Assembly (NCBI GenBank): GCA_015178975.1
Contig: WHVD01000244.1
Span: 33,569 to 97,568 of the forward strand
Source: Hysterangium stoloniferum
Taxonomy: Eukaryota > Basidiomycota > Agaricomycetes > Hysterangiales > Hysterangiaceae
Length of the DNA: 64,000 nucleotides
Reading direction: 5' to 3'
Each line of letters starts with the position of its first letter. Positions within the stretch are counted from its first letter, which is position 1. The notes beneath the pieces were generated by a model. The model had not been told where the DNA came from. It searched no databases and worked only from the letters and a program-made list of their open reading frames with translations. The translations under genes were made by a program, and so were the position numbers. Shown in pieces: positions 34,040 through 46,500 of this stretch.

Positions 34040-37000
34040 CTACATACACTGGACACAGTATTTGAAAAAGAGAGAGAGAAAAATTGGGAAAAGGAGAAAT
34101 AAATATTTAGCCTTCCATGTTTGCCTTTCCCTTCCCATATGAGAGGATGACTCATTAAACTTCACCCTGGATGCCAGAGTATCTGGGTGTTCAATCCCTA
34201 AAATCTGCTCCCTGGCCTCTAACAGCTGGATGTGGAGTCTTTCTGCATCTTGCCATCTTCCCATATGGGAATATGTCCATGCCAAGTCATTCCTAGAGGC
34301 CAGGGTCTCTGGATGTTCAAACCCTAATATTCGCTCCCTTGCCTCTAAAACAGAGACCTGCAGTCTTTCTGCATCTGGCAATTTTCCAATCTTGGAATAG
34401 GTGTTTGCCAAGTCATTTCTAGAGGTCAGGGTCTCTGGGTGTTCAAACCCTAATATTTTCTCCCTCACTTCTAACACATGGGCCAGCAGGCCTTCTGCAT
34501 CTGGCAATTTTCCAATATTGGAATATGTGTTTGCCAAGTCATTCCTGGAGATGAGAGTGTGGGGATGGTCATTCCCTAGGACTCTCTCCCTGCCCTCCAA
34601 AACCTGGACCTGCAGTCTTTCAGCATCTGGCCATTTTCCCATATTGAAATATGTCTTTGCCAAGGCATTCCTAGAAGTCAGGGTGTGTGGGTGTTCAGTC
34701 CCTAGTCTCTCTCTAGCCTCCAACACCTGAATATGGAGTCTTTCTGCCTCTGACCATCTGCCCATTTTTAAATATGTGTTTGCCAAGTCATTGCTGGAGA
34801 TCAGGGTGTCTGGGTGTTCAGTCCCTAGGATTCTCCGTCTCACCTCCAACACATGAAGCAGCAGTATTACTGCATCTGCCCATTTTCCCATTTTAGAATA
34901 TGTGTTTGCCAAGTCATTCCGGGACATCAGGGTGTCTGGTTGTTCTTTCCCTAGTATTCTCTCTCTGGCCTCCAAAACCTGGACCTGCAATATTGCTGCA
35001 TCTGCCCATTTTCCCATAGTCGAATATGTGGTTCCCAAGTCATTCTTGGAGATCATGGTATGAGGGTGTTCAGTACCTAAGATTCTCTCCCTGGCCTCCA
35101 ATACCTGGACTTGCAGTCTTTCTGCATCTAGCCATCTTCCCATATGGGAATATGTCTGGGCCAAGTGACTCCTTGCAGTTAGAGTGTATTGGTGTTCAGT
35201 TTCTAGGACTCTCTCCCTGGATTCCAACACATGAACCTGCAGTTTTTCTGCATCTCGCCATCTTCCCATATTGGAAAATGTCTGTGCCAAGTCAATCCTA
35301 GAGGTTTGGGTGTATTGGTGGTCAGTCCCCAGAATTCTCTCCCTCACCTCCAACACTTGGGTGTGCAGTCTTTCTGCATCTGGCCATCTTCCCATGCTGG
35401 AACATGTATTTGCCAAGTGATTCCTGGAGGCAAGGGTGTCTGGGTGGTCTGTTCCTAGGATTCTGTCCCTGGCCTCCAACACCTGGGCCTGTAGCCTTTC
35501 TGCATCTGGCCATCTTCCCATATTGTAATATATCAATGCCAAGTCATTCATGGACATTAGGGTGTATTGATGCTCATTCCCTGCAATTCTCTCCCTGGCC
35601 TCCAACACTTGGAGCTGCAGTTTCTCTGCATCTGGCCATTTTCCCATATTTGAATATATCTGTGCCAAGTGACTCCTGGCAGTTAGGGTGTATTGGTGCT
35701 CAGTCCCTAGGACTCTCTCCCTGGATTCCAAGACCTGGACAAGCAATCTTTCTGCATCAGGCCATCTTCCCAGACTGAAAAATGTCCATGCCAAGTCACT
35801 CTTGGAGGTTAGGGTGTATTCATGTTCAGTCCCTAGGATTCTGTCCCTGGCTTCCAACACTTGGACCTGTAGTTGTTCTGCATCTGGCCATCTTCCCATA
35901 TTGTAATATGTCTTTCCCAACTCTCTCCTAGAGTCCAGGGTCTCTAGGTGTTCAGTCCCTAGGATTCTCTCCCTGGCTTCCAACACCTGGACCTGCAGTC
36001 TTTCTGCATCGGGCCATCTTCCCATGTTGGAATGTGTCAAAGCCAAGTCACTCTTGGACATTAGGGTGGATTGGTGTTCATTCCCTAGGATTGTCTTCCT
36101 AGCTTGCAACACTTGGACCTCCAGTCTTTCTGCATCTAGCCATTTTCTCATATTGAAATAAGTCTTTGCCAACTCTCTCTGAGAGTCCAGAGTGTCTAGG
36201 TGTTCACTCCCCAGGATTCGCTCCCTGGCCTCTAACACCTGGACTTGCAGTCTTTCAGCATCAGGCCATTTTCCCATATTGGAATATGTCCATGCCAGGT
36301 AACTATTGGAGATTAGGGTGTATTGGTGTTCAGTCCCTAGGATTCTCTCCCTGGCTTCCAACACCTGAACCTGCAGTCTTTCAGCTTCTAGCCATCTTCC
36401 CATTCTATAACATGTCCAAGCCAAGTCACTCTTGGAGGTTAGGGTGTATTGGTGTTCAGTCCCTAGGATTCTCTCCCTGGCTTCCAATACCTGAACCTGG
36501 AGTCTTTCTGCTTCTGGCCATCTTCCCATATTGGAATATGTCCATGCCAGGGAACTCTTGGAGGTTAGGGTGTATTGGTGTTCAGTTCCTAGGATTCTCT
36601 GCCTGGCATCCAACACCTGAACATGCAGCTGTTCTGCATCTGAGGATCTTCCCATACTATGATATGTCCAAGCCAAGTCACTCTTGGAGGTTAGGGTGTA
36701 TTCATGTTCAGCCCCCAGGATTCTCTCCCTGGCTTCCAACACCTGGACCTGTAGTCTTTCTGCTTCTGGCCATCTTCCCATATTGTAATATGTGCTTGCC
36801 AACCCTCTCCTAGAGCCCAGAGTGTCTAGGTGTTCAGTCCCTAGGATTTTCTCCCTGCCCTCTAACACCTGCACCTGCAGTCTTTCTGCATCTGGCCATC
36901 TTCCCATATTAGAATATGTCCATGCCAAGTTACTCTTTGAGGTTAGGGTGTATTGGTGTTCAGTCCCCAAGATGCTCTCCCTGGCTGCCAACACCTCAAC

Positions 37001-40000
37001 CTGCAGTTGTTCTGCATCTGGGTATCTTCCCATACTGTAATATGTCCAAGCCAAGTCACTCTTGGAGGTTAGGGTGTATTCATGTTCAGCCCCCAGGATT
37101 CTCTCCCTGGCTTCCAACACCTGGACCTGAAGTCTTTCTGCTTCTGGCCATCTTCCCATATTGTAATATGTGCTTGCCAACCCTCTCCTAGAGCCCAGGG
37201 TGTCTAGGTGTTCAGTCCCTAGGATTTTCTCCCTGCCCTCTAACACCTGCACCTGCAGTCTTTCTGCATCTGGCCATCTTCCCATATTAGAATATGTCCA
37301 TGCCAAGTTACTCTTTGAGGTTAGGGTGTATTGGTGTTCAGTCCCCACGATGCTCTCCCTGGCTGCCAACACCTCAACCTGCAGTTGTTCTGCATCTGGG
37401 TATCTTCCCATACTGTAATATGTCCAAGCCAAGTCACTCTTGGAGGTTAGGGTGTATTCATGTTCTGCCCCCAGGATTCTCTCCCTGGCTTCCAACACCT
37501 GGACCTGGAGTCTTTCTGCTTCTGGCCATCTTCCCATATTGTAATATGTGCTTGCCAACCCTCTCCTAGAGCCCAGGGTGTCTAGGTGTTCAGTCCCTAG
37601 GATTTTCTCCCTGCCCTCTAACACCTGGACCTGCAGTCTTTCTGCATCTGACCATCTTCCCATATTAGAATATGTCCATGCCAAGTTACTCTTTGAGGTT
37701 AGGGTGTATTGGTGTTCAGTCCCCAGGATGCTCTCCCTGGCTGCCAACACATGCACCTGCAGTTTTTCTGCATCTGGGTATCTTCCCATACTGTAATATG
37801 TCCAAGCCAAGTCACTCTTGGAGGTTAGGGTGTATTCATGTTCAGCCCCCAGGATTCTCTCCCTGGCTTCCAACACCTGGACCTCCAGTCTTTCTGCTTC
37901 TGGCCATCTTCCCATATTATAATATGTGCTTGCCAACTCTCTCCTAGAGCCCAGGGTGTCTAGGTGTTCAGTCCCTAGGATTTTCTCCCTGCCCTCTAAC
38001 ACCTGCAACTGCAGTCTTTCTGCATCTGGCCATCTTCCCATATTAGAATATGTCCATGCCAAGTTACTCTTTGAGGTTAGGGTGTATTGGTGTTCAGTCC
38101 CCAAGATGCTCTTCCTGGCTGCCAACACATCAACCTGCAGTTGTTCTGCATCTGGGTATCTTCCCATACTGTAATATGTCCAAGCCAAGTCACTCTTGGA
38201 GGTTAGGGTGTATTCATGTTCAGCCCCCAGGATTCTCTCCCTGGCTTCCAACACCTGGACCTCCAGTCTTTCTGCTTCTGGCCATCTTCCCATATTATAA
38301 TATGTGCTTGCCAACTCTCTCCTAGAGCCCAGGGTGTCTAGGTGTTCAGTCCCTAGGATTTTCTCCCTGCCCTCTAACACCTGCACCTGCAGTCTTTCTG
38401 CATCTGGCCATCTTCCCATATTAGAATATGTCCATGCCAAGTTACTCTTTGAGGTTAGGGTGTATTGGTGTTCAGTCCCCAAGATGCTCTTCCTGGCTGC
38501 CAACACATCAACCTGCAGTTGTTCTGCATCTGGGTATCTTCCCATACTGTAATATGTCCAAGCCAACTCACTCTTGGAGGTTAGGGTGTATTCATGTTCA
38601 GCCCCCAGGATTCTCTCCCTGGCTTCCAACACCTGGACCTGGAGTCTTTCTGCTTCTGGCCATCTTCTCATATTGTAATATGTGCTTGCCAACTCTCTCC
38701 TAGAGTCCATGGTGTCTAGGTGTTCAGTCCCTAGGATTCTCTCCCTGGCTTCCAATACCTGAACCTGGAGTCTTTCTGCTTCTGGCCATCTTCCCATATT
38801 GGAATATGTCCATGCCAGGGAACTCTTGGAGGTTAGGGTGTATTGGTGTTCAGTTCCTAGGATTCTCTTCCTGGCTGCCAACACATGGACCTGCAGTTGT
38901 TCTGCATCTGGGTATCTTCCCATACTGTAATATGTCCTAGCCAAGTCACTCTTGGAGGTTAGGGTGTATTCATGTTCAGCCCCTAGGATTCTCTCCCTGG
39001 CTTCCAACACCTGGACCTCCAGTCTTTCTGCTTCTGGCCATCTTCCCATATTATAATATGTGCTTGCCAACTCTCTCCTAGAGCCCAGGGTGTCTAGGTG
39101 TTCACTCCCTAGGATTTTCTCCCTGCCCTCTAACACCTGCACCTGCAGTCCTTCTGCATCTGGCCATCTTCCCATATTAGAATATGTCCATGCCAAGTTA
39201 CTCTTTGAGGTTAGGGTGTATTGGTGTTCAGTCCCCAAGATGCTCTTCCTGGCTGCCAACACCTCAACCTGCAGTTGTTCTGCATCTGGGTATCTTCCCA
39301 TACTGTAATATGTCCAAGCCAAGTCACTCTTGGAGGCTAGGGTGTATTCATGTTCAGCCCCCAGGATTCTCTCCCTGGCTTCCAACACCTGGACCTCCAG
39401 TCTTTCTGCTTCTGGCCATCTTCCCATATTATAATATGTGCTTGCCAACTCTCTCCTAGAGCCCAGGGTGTCTAGGTGTTCAGTCCCTAGGATTTTCTCC
39501 CTGCCCTCTAACACCTGCAACTGCAGTCTTTCTGCATCTGGCCATCTTCCCATATTAGAATATGTCCATGCCAAGTTACTCTTTGAGGTTAGGGTGTATT
39601 GGTGTTCAGTCCCCACGATGCTCTCCCTGGCTGCCAACACATCAACCTGCAGTTGTTCTGCATCTGGGTATCTTCCCATACTGTAATATGTCCAAGCCAA
39701 GTCACTCTTGGAGGTTAGGGTGTATTCATGTTCAGTCCCCAGGATTCTCTCCCTGGCTTCCAACACCTGGACCTGCAGTCTTTCTGCTTCTGGCCATCTT
39801 CCCATATTGTAGTATGTCCTTGCCAACTCTGTCTTAGAGTCCAGGGCATCTAGGTGTTCAGTCCCTAGGATTTTCTCCCTGCCCTGTAACACCTGTACCT
39901 GCAGTCTTTCTGCATCTGGCCATCTTCCCATATTAGAATATGTCCATGCCAAGTTACTCTTTGAAGTTAGTGTGTATTGGTGTTCAGTCCCCAAGATTCT

Positions 40001-43000
40001 CTGCCTGGCTTCTAACACCTCACCCTGCAGTTGTTCTGCATCTGGGTATCTTCCCATTCTATAATATGTCCAAGCCAAGTCACTCTTGGAAGTTAGGGTG
40101 TATTGGTGTTCAGTCCCTAGGATTCTCTCCCTCATCTCTAGCACCCAGACCTGCATTCCTTCTGCATCTTCCCATCTTCCCATCTTGCAATATGTGTTTG
40201 CCAAGTCATTCCTGGATGTTAGAGTGTATGGATGTTCTTTTCCTAGGATTCTCTCCCAAGCCTCCAACACCTGTATCTGCAGCCTTTCTCCATCTGGCCA
40301 TCTTCCCATTTTGGAATATGTCAATGCCAACTCTTTTCTAGAGGCCAGGGTCTCTGGATGCTCAGTCCCTAGGACTTGCTCCCTGGCCTCTAATACCTGG
40401 ACTTGTAGTCCTTCTCCATCCAACCATTTTCCCTTCTTAATATATGTCTTTGCCAAGTCATTCCTAGAGATCAATGTGCATGGGTCTTCTCTTCCTAGTA
40501 TTCTCTCCCTGACTTCTAATACCTGGACCTGCAGTCTTTCTGCATCTGGCCACCTTCCCATATTGGCATATGTGTTTGCCAAGTCACTTCTAGATGCTAC
40601 AGTCTCTTGGTGTTCACTCCCTAGGATTTGCTCCCTAGCCTCCAACACCTGGATCTGCAGTTCCTCTGCATCTTCCCATCTTCCCATCTTGCTGTATGTT
40701 TCTGCCAAGTTAGCCCTGGAAGTCAGGGTGTATGTGTGTTCAGTGCCTAGTATGTGCTCTCTAGCCTCAACTATATCAATCTCAAGCCGTACTGCATCTG
40801 ACCATCTGTTAGTCTCCTTGTATACAAAGGCAAATCTCATGGAGAGATCATCATAATATATATTATTCTTGTCATTTGGTGCACCCTCATTTGTTACAAT
40901 GTGAGGCAAAAGTTCTTGTTGAAACAACTTGCCATTCCCTGTATCATCACACATATTAATACATCCTGTTATCAATGCTCTGGTTGCACATAGATGAGGT
41001 ACATCATCAATAGCCAGTGCCCACTCTCTTATCCACATATGAATGACAGGGTGCATTGTCCATGAAAAAGATCTTTGTGTGGCAGGATCTCTGGATAACA
41101 GTGAATAATCACAAAGGACCTGCATGGCCTCTCTGAATGGCAGACTAAGCCACTGTCCATAACTATTGGATTTGAGTAACTGATGTGGAAGCTCTGATGT
41201 GGTAGTCTGTAATACACCACCACATGTAGTTGCTGGTGGCAACTCTGCAGCTTGTTTGAAAATGGTTTCCATAATATTCTGGTGATGAAAGAATCCCAGA
41301 ACTTTCAGAATGAATAATGCATCTTGGGCACTTCTCGATTTTGTAGCCTTCTTCTCAATCATACTATATGACACTTTTAAAGTGCTATAAATATTGTTAT
41401 TATATCCAGATGCCCCTTTCATTGATGGATTGTCTGCACCAAAGAAATCTGCTTGATATTTTTTGTACATGACCAGATACTCTGTCACTGGACAAAGTCC
41501 ATTTGAGATGGTTGAGCCTGCAATATCCACAGCAAGAGGAAGGAACCCAAGTGTAGCAATAATTTGTTTAGACAATTCTTGAGTTGCAACATTTGTTTCA
41601 ATATCAGAGTTAGCTGCAATTTTAAATAGAGTAAATGCTTCATCCCTCTCCATTGGAACAACATTTTCAAACTCTGTCACATTGTTGCAGAGTCTAGGAT
41701 TACGGCTTGTGATCAATACATGAATCTGGCGGATTTGTGGCAAATAGTCTCCAACCACTCCATCCATTCCATCAGCATTGTCAAAGATGAGGAGGTATTT
41801 CTTTTGAATCTGTGCAAGCCATTCCAAAACTGCTTCAGCAGACTTTTCAACATCATGCAATTTTGCATCAGGCTCATCTGCAATATTTGAAATATCATTT
41901 GCTAGAGTTTCTGCATTTGTAGCATCTAGCCAGAAAATCCTCGAAAAGTTACTTAAAATTCCTAAATGAGTACTAGCAGGAGCAATCAAATAATTTACAG
42001 CTTACTAGTTATTGTTCATGAGTTCTTCAATGAATTTCAAACAAATCTGAGTTTTCCCAACTCCTCCCATACCATACAAAAGGAAATGCTTCCACGCGGA
42101 GTGTGGGCTCTGAGGGCAAAAAAAGTTCCGAAGTCTCATGAGATATTTTTCCCGTCCTACAAATCTTGGACTAGGACGGAACTTGGGAGTGTATATAGGT
42201 CCTTTGGAAGTATCCTCTGTGTAACACCATTAGCTCAAGTATTTCTATTTCTATTGATACCAACCACTTTGCTTATCAAATTCTGTCCACTGGATTTGCA
42301 CTGCAAATGGAGCTTTCCGGACCATGTCTTGTACAATCAATGATATGGTATTGAAGTCATCATCATCCATGGATTGAAATTTGGCCATGCCACTGTGACT
42401 CTTATGCATGCCTATTGATGGGACATTAACACTGCCAGGAACCACAGCAGATGATTTGGGAACAATCTGGATGCATGCTGTTGTGGATGTGTTTGCGATA
42501 TATTAGAATTCTGAAACTCACAATTTTAAATGTACCATCTGCAAGACGAGTTGGAAAATATTCATAGAAAAATTCCATCTGAAAATCAGCAGCAATCGGG
42601 TTAAAATCAGAGTTTTGTTGTTGTAATAGCTCTGAGTGAGAGATCAAATGCTTCAACAAGGTATTGTTTGGCCGGCAGCACAATGAAATAAATTTTAACA
42701 CCATGTCTGTGCCTTGGTGAGGTGTACCAAGAAAGAGAATGCCATACGTTGATAAACAGATCCATTTGTATCGCATAAGATGCCTCTTATTGGCCATAGA
42801 AGCTTGTATCAGGGCCTATTACCAGCAGGCATGAAAAAGGTAACGATGAGTTTGTATTTCAAGATGACGTACACTTTTAAGAATAATACCCCCTAAACTG
42901 TGTGCAATAAAAATTATTGGACGCCTCTAAAGAACATTGACAATATTAATGAGCAAGGCAAGTACTGTTGATTTTCAGTCAACGAACCGTCGTGCGATCT

Positions 43001-43429
43001 GTCTCTCTAGAATTGGAAAGTTTTGCCAGAAAATCCTGTGCGTGGCCATACAAAGTCTGCTGAGAAGATTGATTCTCTGTATAAGCATCGTAACCGTAAG
43101 ACCAAATTCGTGCTGTAGGAATAATCTGTGGGAGGAAGTCCCGGAGCCAGAGCTTCCCGTTATCGGCTGTCCAGGATGCTTCGCGATGGCCATCAAACCC
43201 ATGAATAGCGACGATACTATGAAATCCGGAAACTATTAGCCAGTTGATACTGATATATCTGGAATTCAACTACTTACTCAATGGTTGGTGAAGTTCCCGG
43301 TGAAAGCTCTTTAATTCCGAAACCGGGATCATTGTATGTATCCCGTTGTTGATCCACGGCATCAGCAGGATCAGCACTTTCCAGTTCACTTACAGCGGCA
43401 TAATGAATGGGTGTTGGAGTGGATGACAT
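34040..43429 (-). CDS. NLR-type receptor: alpha/beta-hydrolase, NB-ARC, about 53 TPRs (3017 aa)
   Basis: The architecture is a fungal NOD-like receptor: an N-terminal esterase-like effector, a nucleotide-binding switch and a repeat sensor. In known cases these act in self/non-self recognition and regulated cell death; its role here is inferred. Seven exons join in phase: 43429-43278, 43216-42988, 42926-42873, 42815-42522, 42466-42265, 42216-42006, 41951-34040 (9054 nt). Hydrolase signs are IVAIHGFDGH, nucleophile Ser137 in FIAHSLGG and probable His267 in HSGMAKF. NB-ARC signs are RFVGREKY, P-loop GMGGVGKT with Lys365, Walker B LLIFDNADG, LITSRN, LGFLPLA and MHPVIH. TPRs of 42 aa (consensus TYSNMGRWPDAERLQVQVLEARERILGTEH, in part) fill residues from about 755 to the end. 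The last repeat degenerates into a short Phe/Leu-rich tail. The last intron uses an AAG acceptor, the least certain splice site. No stop or frameshift was seen. Confidence 0.9.
36720..40121 (-). repeat. 378-bp higher-order repeat inside the TPR array (about 9 copies)
   Basis: Three 126-bp TPR units alternate in fixed order. One type starts LDTLGSRRELASTYYNM, one EYTLTSKSDLAWTYYSMGRY, and one QYTLTSKSNLAWTYSNMGRW. The trimer repeats about nine times (repeat units 7 to 33) with near-identical DNA. The outer TPRs are more diverged and have no trimer order. Boundaries are approximate (to within one 126-bp unit). Confidence 0.88.
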
Positions 43430-44469
43430 ATTGAGATGGGATGGTAATAGTAATGAAGTGCTGGATACGTGTGAGAAGACAGCGATACGTTTTGTGACTG
43501 CACCGCACCCAGCACAGCCCAGTTAATTTTGGGGCTTGTACATGTGCCAGTTAAATTGGTTCTGTGAAAACGAATACAGCATTTTCAGGGGACGAATAAT
43601 GACAATGACAACGTTTATTTCACCTGTGCATCATGTAAAGCACCATGCATAATCTGCACAAAACCTATCAGTCGGACATTAGTGAAGTTGTTGGAGTATA
43701 AAAGCAACCGCACTGAAACGTAATGAAGATTTCCATAAATTCCCTTTGAATTCCGCGAGGCTTAATTTCTTGCTGAAAAAGTCCTTGCTGAGACACCAGA
43801 CACCTTATTTTTATAGTTGCTGTTTCGGAAAATGATGACAATTTCGAAGTCTTTCGTACAGTCTGTCTATGTACAGATACATTCCACAGGAGAGGGTTGT
43901 CAACATCCAAAGTAACATAGTGTGTATATTTTAGTTGGTGTCGTGTCGCGCTGAAGCAAAGAAAACTGTCGCATGTCCTTGGGAACGCGAAATCTTTATT
44001 CTTCTCGAGATCAGTCATCATTTTTTGAGGTAGTAATAATTGTACAAAATCTCGTAACTACGTCTAAGTCAGATGTAGGGATTTCATGAGACATATAAAA
44101 GCAGTAGTCATGGGACGGGTAAAGTTGCTCAAAGCACATACACACCACATCGTGAACTGTGGTACCGCTGGAAGGGCATTGCATGCATTCTACCTAGGCG
44201 GAATCGTATCAAGCAGGATCAAAATGAGAGACATACAACAATGCCTAAGGCAAAATCATGTCACAATGCAGCAGAGGAGATAAGTAACGGGCAGAAATGA
44301 TAAAAATCAAGAAGACATAAGAAAACGAGCTATGGACAACTTCACTATGGCATCCCCTTGAAAATCAGCACACGATACCAAGCCTTTGCACCTCTAATCG
44401 CCTCGTCGTCCCGCATCCCCGCCGGTTTCCCCCCCACCACTGCGTCGAACCCGATCGACATTGAAACTG
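43430..44469. other. Upstream region of the NLR gene, no supported gene
   Basis: No clear TATA box is seen in the 150 bp before the NLR start. A 117-codon minus-strand frame at 43668-44021 has no recognisable domain and was not called. This stretch has no counterpart elsewhere in the window, so it belongs to the unique central segment and not to the duplicated arms. Confidence 0.45.
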
Positions 44470-45315
44470 TTTATTCAAGTCCACGCACGGTTTAACCTTC
44501 GCGCTCGTGTTGCTCTGAGAGGGGCGCTGTACTCGGGAAAGGGGAGAAATTCGGATTTAGGTCTGTTGGTATCCTGACTTTGCACAAAAGCATCAACATC
44601 ACGAGCAAGGTGAGGAAGAGGAAAGAAATGAAAGCAAGGAAAATAAAACAGAGAAGCCCGACTAACCAACTAGCCAACCCCCCATAAAACCAACACCTAT
44701 CCTCCTCCCACCTCCTCGCAGGAAGACCATAAACACTCATGAGCAGATACGCCTGAACCCTATCAACGCTCTTCAGTCGTCGATGGCAGCCGCTGCTGCG
44801 TGTTTAGCGAAGTGCATGCCGATTTTGTAGGCAGCAAGGTAGTGAGATGAGATTGCTAAGGTTGTGGGTTGGGCTAACGTGTTTGTACAAGGTGTATTAT
44901 AAAGAAGGCTGGAAAGGAAAGAAGTGGTAAAAGACTTACATACCGACAGTGAAGAGGAACGGATCTCGTTCTGAACGTTTTGGACAGTGTAGAGAACGGG
45001 GTCTGGGATGGATAGGAGGGGCTAGTAAATAGCAAAAAAAGGAAAAACACTACTCAAGCTGGCATATTTGAAAAATATTCCACCAATGGAAAACAAAAAA
45101 GTCAACACCAAACTCGAAAAGACATAGAATCACAAGCCACTTACATATCAACCAACTCCCCTGCGGTCTCCCAATCCACCAACCCAGTCAAAGAAATAGC
45201 TACAGCGGGCGCGTTTAAAACCCGTCCTAGTGCGAGATTGGATGCAGGTCCTGGGGTGAGGCTTCATCATAGGCAGAGGAGTGTTTCAGCCTCTTCACTT
45301 TTGACTGTCGATGAT
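44470..45315 (-). pseudogene. Fungal-specific transcription-factor fragment, best-preserved copy
   Basis: This is a fragment of a fungal transcription factor (middle homology domain, Fungal_trans type). Minus-strand pieces in order are LGRVLNAPAVAISLTGLVDW (about 45155-45235), SIPDPVLYTVQNVQNEIRSS (about 44945-45005), ISSHYLAAYKIGMHFAKHAA (about 44805-44870), SVYGLPARRWEEDRCWFYGG (about 44680-44740), and IPTDLN with LSEQHERE (about 44495-44570), separated by short introns. The Trp codon mutated to a stop in the other two copies is intact here (TGG at 45171-45173). A frame break around 44760-44790, the lack of any DNA-binding region and the missing C-terminus make it a partial, probably dead copy. 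Confidence 0.6.
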
Positions 45316-46500
45316 GAAGCGGGAAAGGGAGGGAAAAGGAGATAGCGCTACCACTGCCATCCTATTCTCCGCAAACATAGATAATCATGGAGGAGGAAGA
45401 GGTCCAATACCCGATCTAACTCGGGATGGAAAAGGATGTTCGAGGAGTGTCTTGTTCCTTCATATATGCATCTACACATCTAGCGTACAGCTGCAAACCC
45501 CGCAGACTACGCGCATATTGAAAAAAGAGGTGTAATATCCCCGTCTAAAAGGTCTAGCTCGGGATGGGATTGTGGTTGATAGAAAGAAAGAGTGGGTTGG
45601 TGAATTTATGTGATCGGTATTATCATTCTTGGAACTGCGATGACTGTGATTGTGAGGATTTGCCGCCGTCCCCTTGGTTTCTAATAACACCAGGATTCGT
45701 GTCAAGGACCCAAAATTTAGCCCATCTTACATAATCTAAGATCGACTGGATATTTGACCACTTTTATCATTTGTTATGGTGGGTTGAAACGGACATATCA
45801 TTCTGGGCATGTCTGCTCTCATGCTGCGCCTTTGCGTTTGTCATTATATGCCCCAACCCCAACGTCAGTCCAATATCATTTTACTGCAAAATCACTCTTT
45901 CATGTTAGGAGAGGGGGTGTTGACCATGGAAAAGGAGTTGGGGGAAGAGGGCATACATATGGGGATCTGTACAAGAAGTGGGAATCAACCCACTGCACTA
46001 CCTACTACATCTTCGCCTTGCATCCCGCCCACCACAAACGGCGTTTCTGCCTGTCGGGCAAGACTATCATAAACTGGTTCCGGCTATGCAATATTAAAAA
46101 GCGGGACTCAAAGCCTTTTCCCATGCCAGTGGAGAAACTCGCAGCGGGGCCGCAATCAGTGGGTAGACTCTGCGCTTCTACGAGTGGGCAACCTGAGTCT
46201 GAGCCTTCTGTACAGGTTATTGTCACAATCCTGCAGAACCAATGTCAAGAACACGCACGCTAAGCGTGATTGCGACGAGCTGAGTTCACGGTTGTCTCGC
46301 AGGCCTCTAAACAGCTTCCTGCACGTCGTCCGTATCCGGCAGCCGCTGGTTCATCAATCTCGTGCGCACCCTTGCAGCGCTGAAGAGTTTGTTTGACGCG
46401 ACGTCGCCGCATATGCACGATGGTGCAGTTGTCCAGGCGACGATTACGAGTAGGGCGCCACGTGTGGTGTTTGCGCATGCGGCGAAGGTATTGCAGGGTA
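45316..46500. other. Macro-repeat sequence, no supported gene
   Basis: Plus-strand frames at 45754-46263 match 56957-57286 and, in reverse, 4595-5149. They are copies of the same block and show no domain. They may be part of the 3' region of the transcription-factor remnant on the other strand. Confidence 0.4.

Noticed and set aside
36720-40121. Regular repeats reminiscent of a CRISPR array
   Set aside because: There is no spacer structure. The repeat is coding, in frame and eukaryotic.
34401-40856. A ladder of similar 82-91 codon plus-strand frames spaced by 378 bp
   Set aside because: They are antisense shadows of the TPR-coding repeats on the minus strand, with exactly the period of the higher-order repeat.
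42006-42216. Possible frameshift at the NB-ARC P-loop
   Set aside because: A recount of the run of seven T (seven A on plus, around 42118-42124) shows the exon is in one frame from RFVGREKY through GMGGVGKT.
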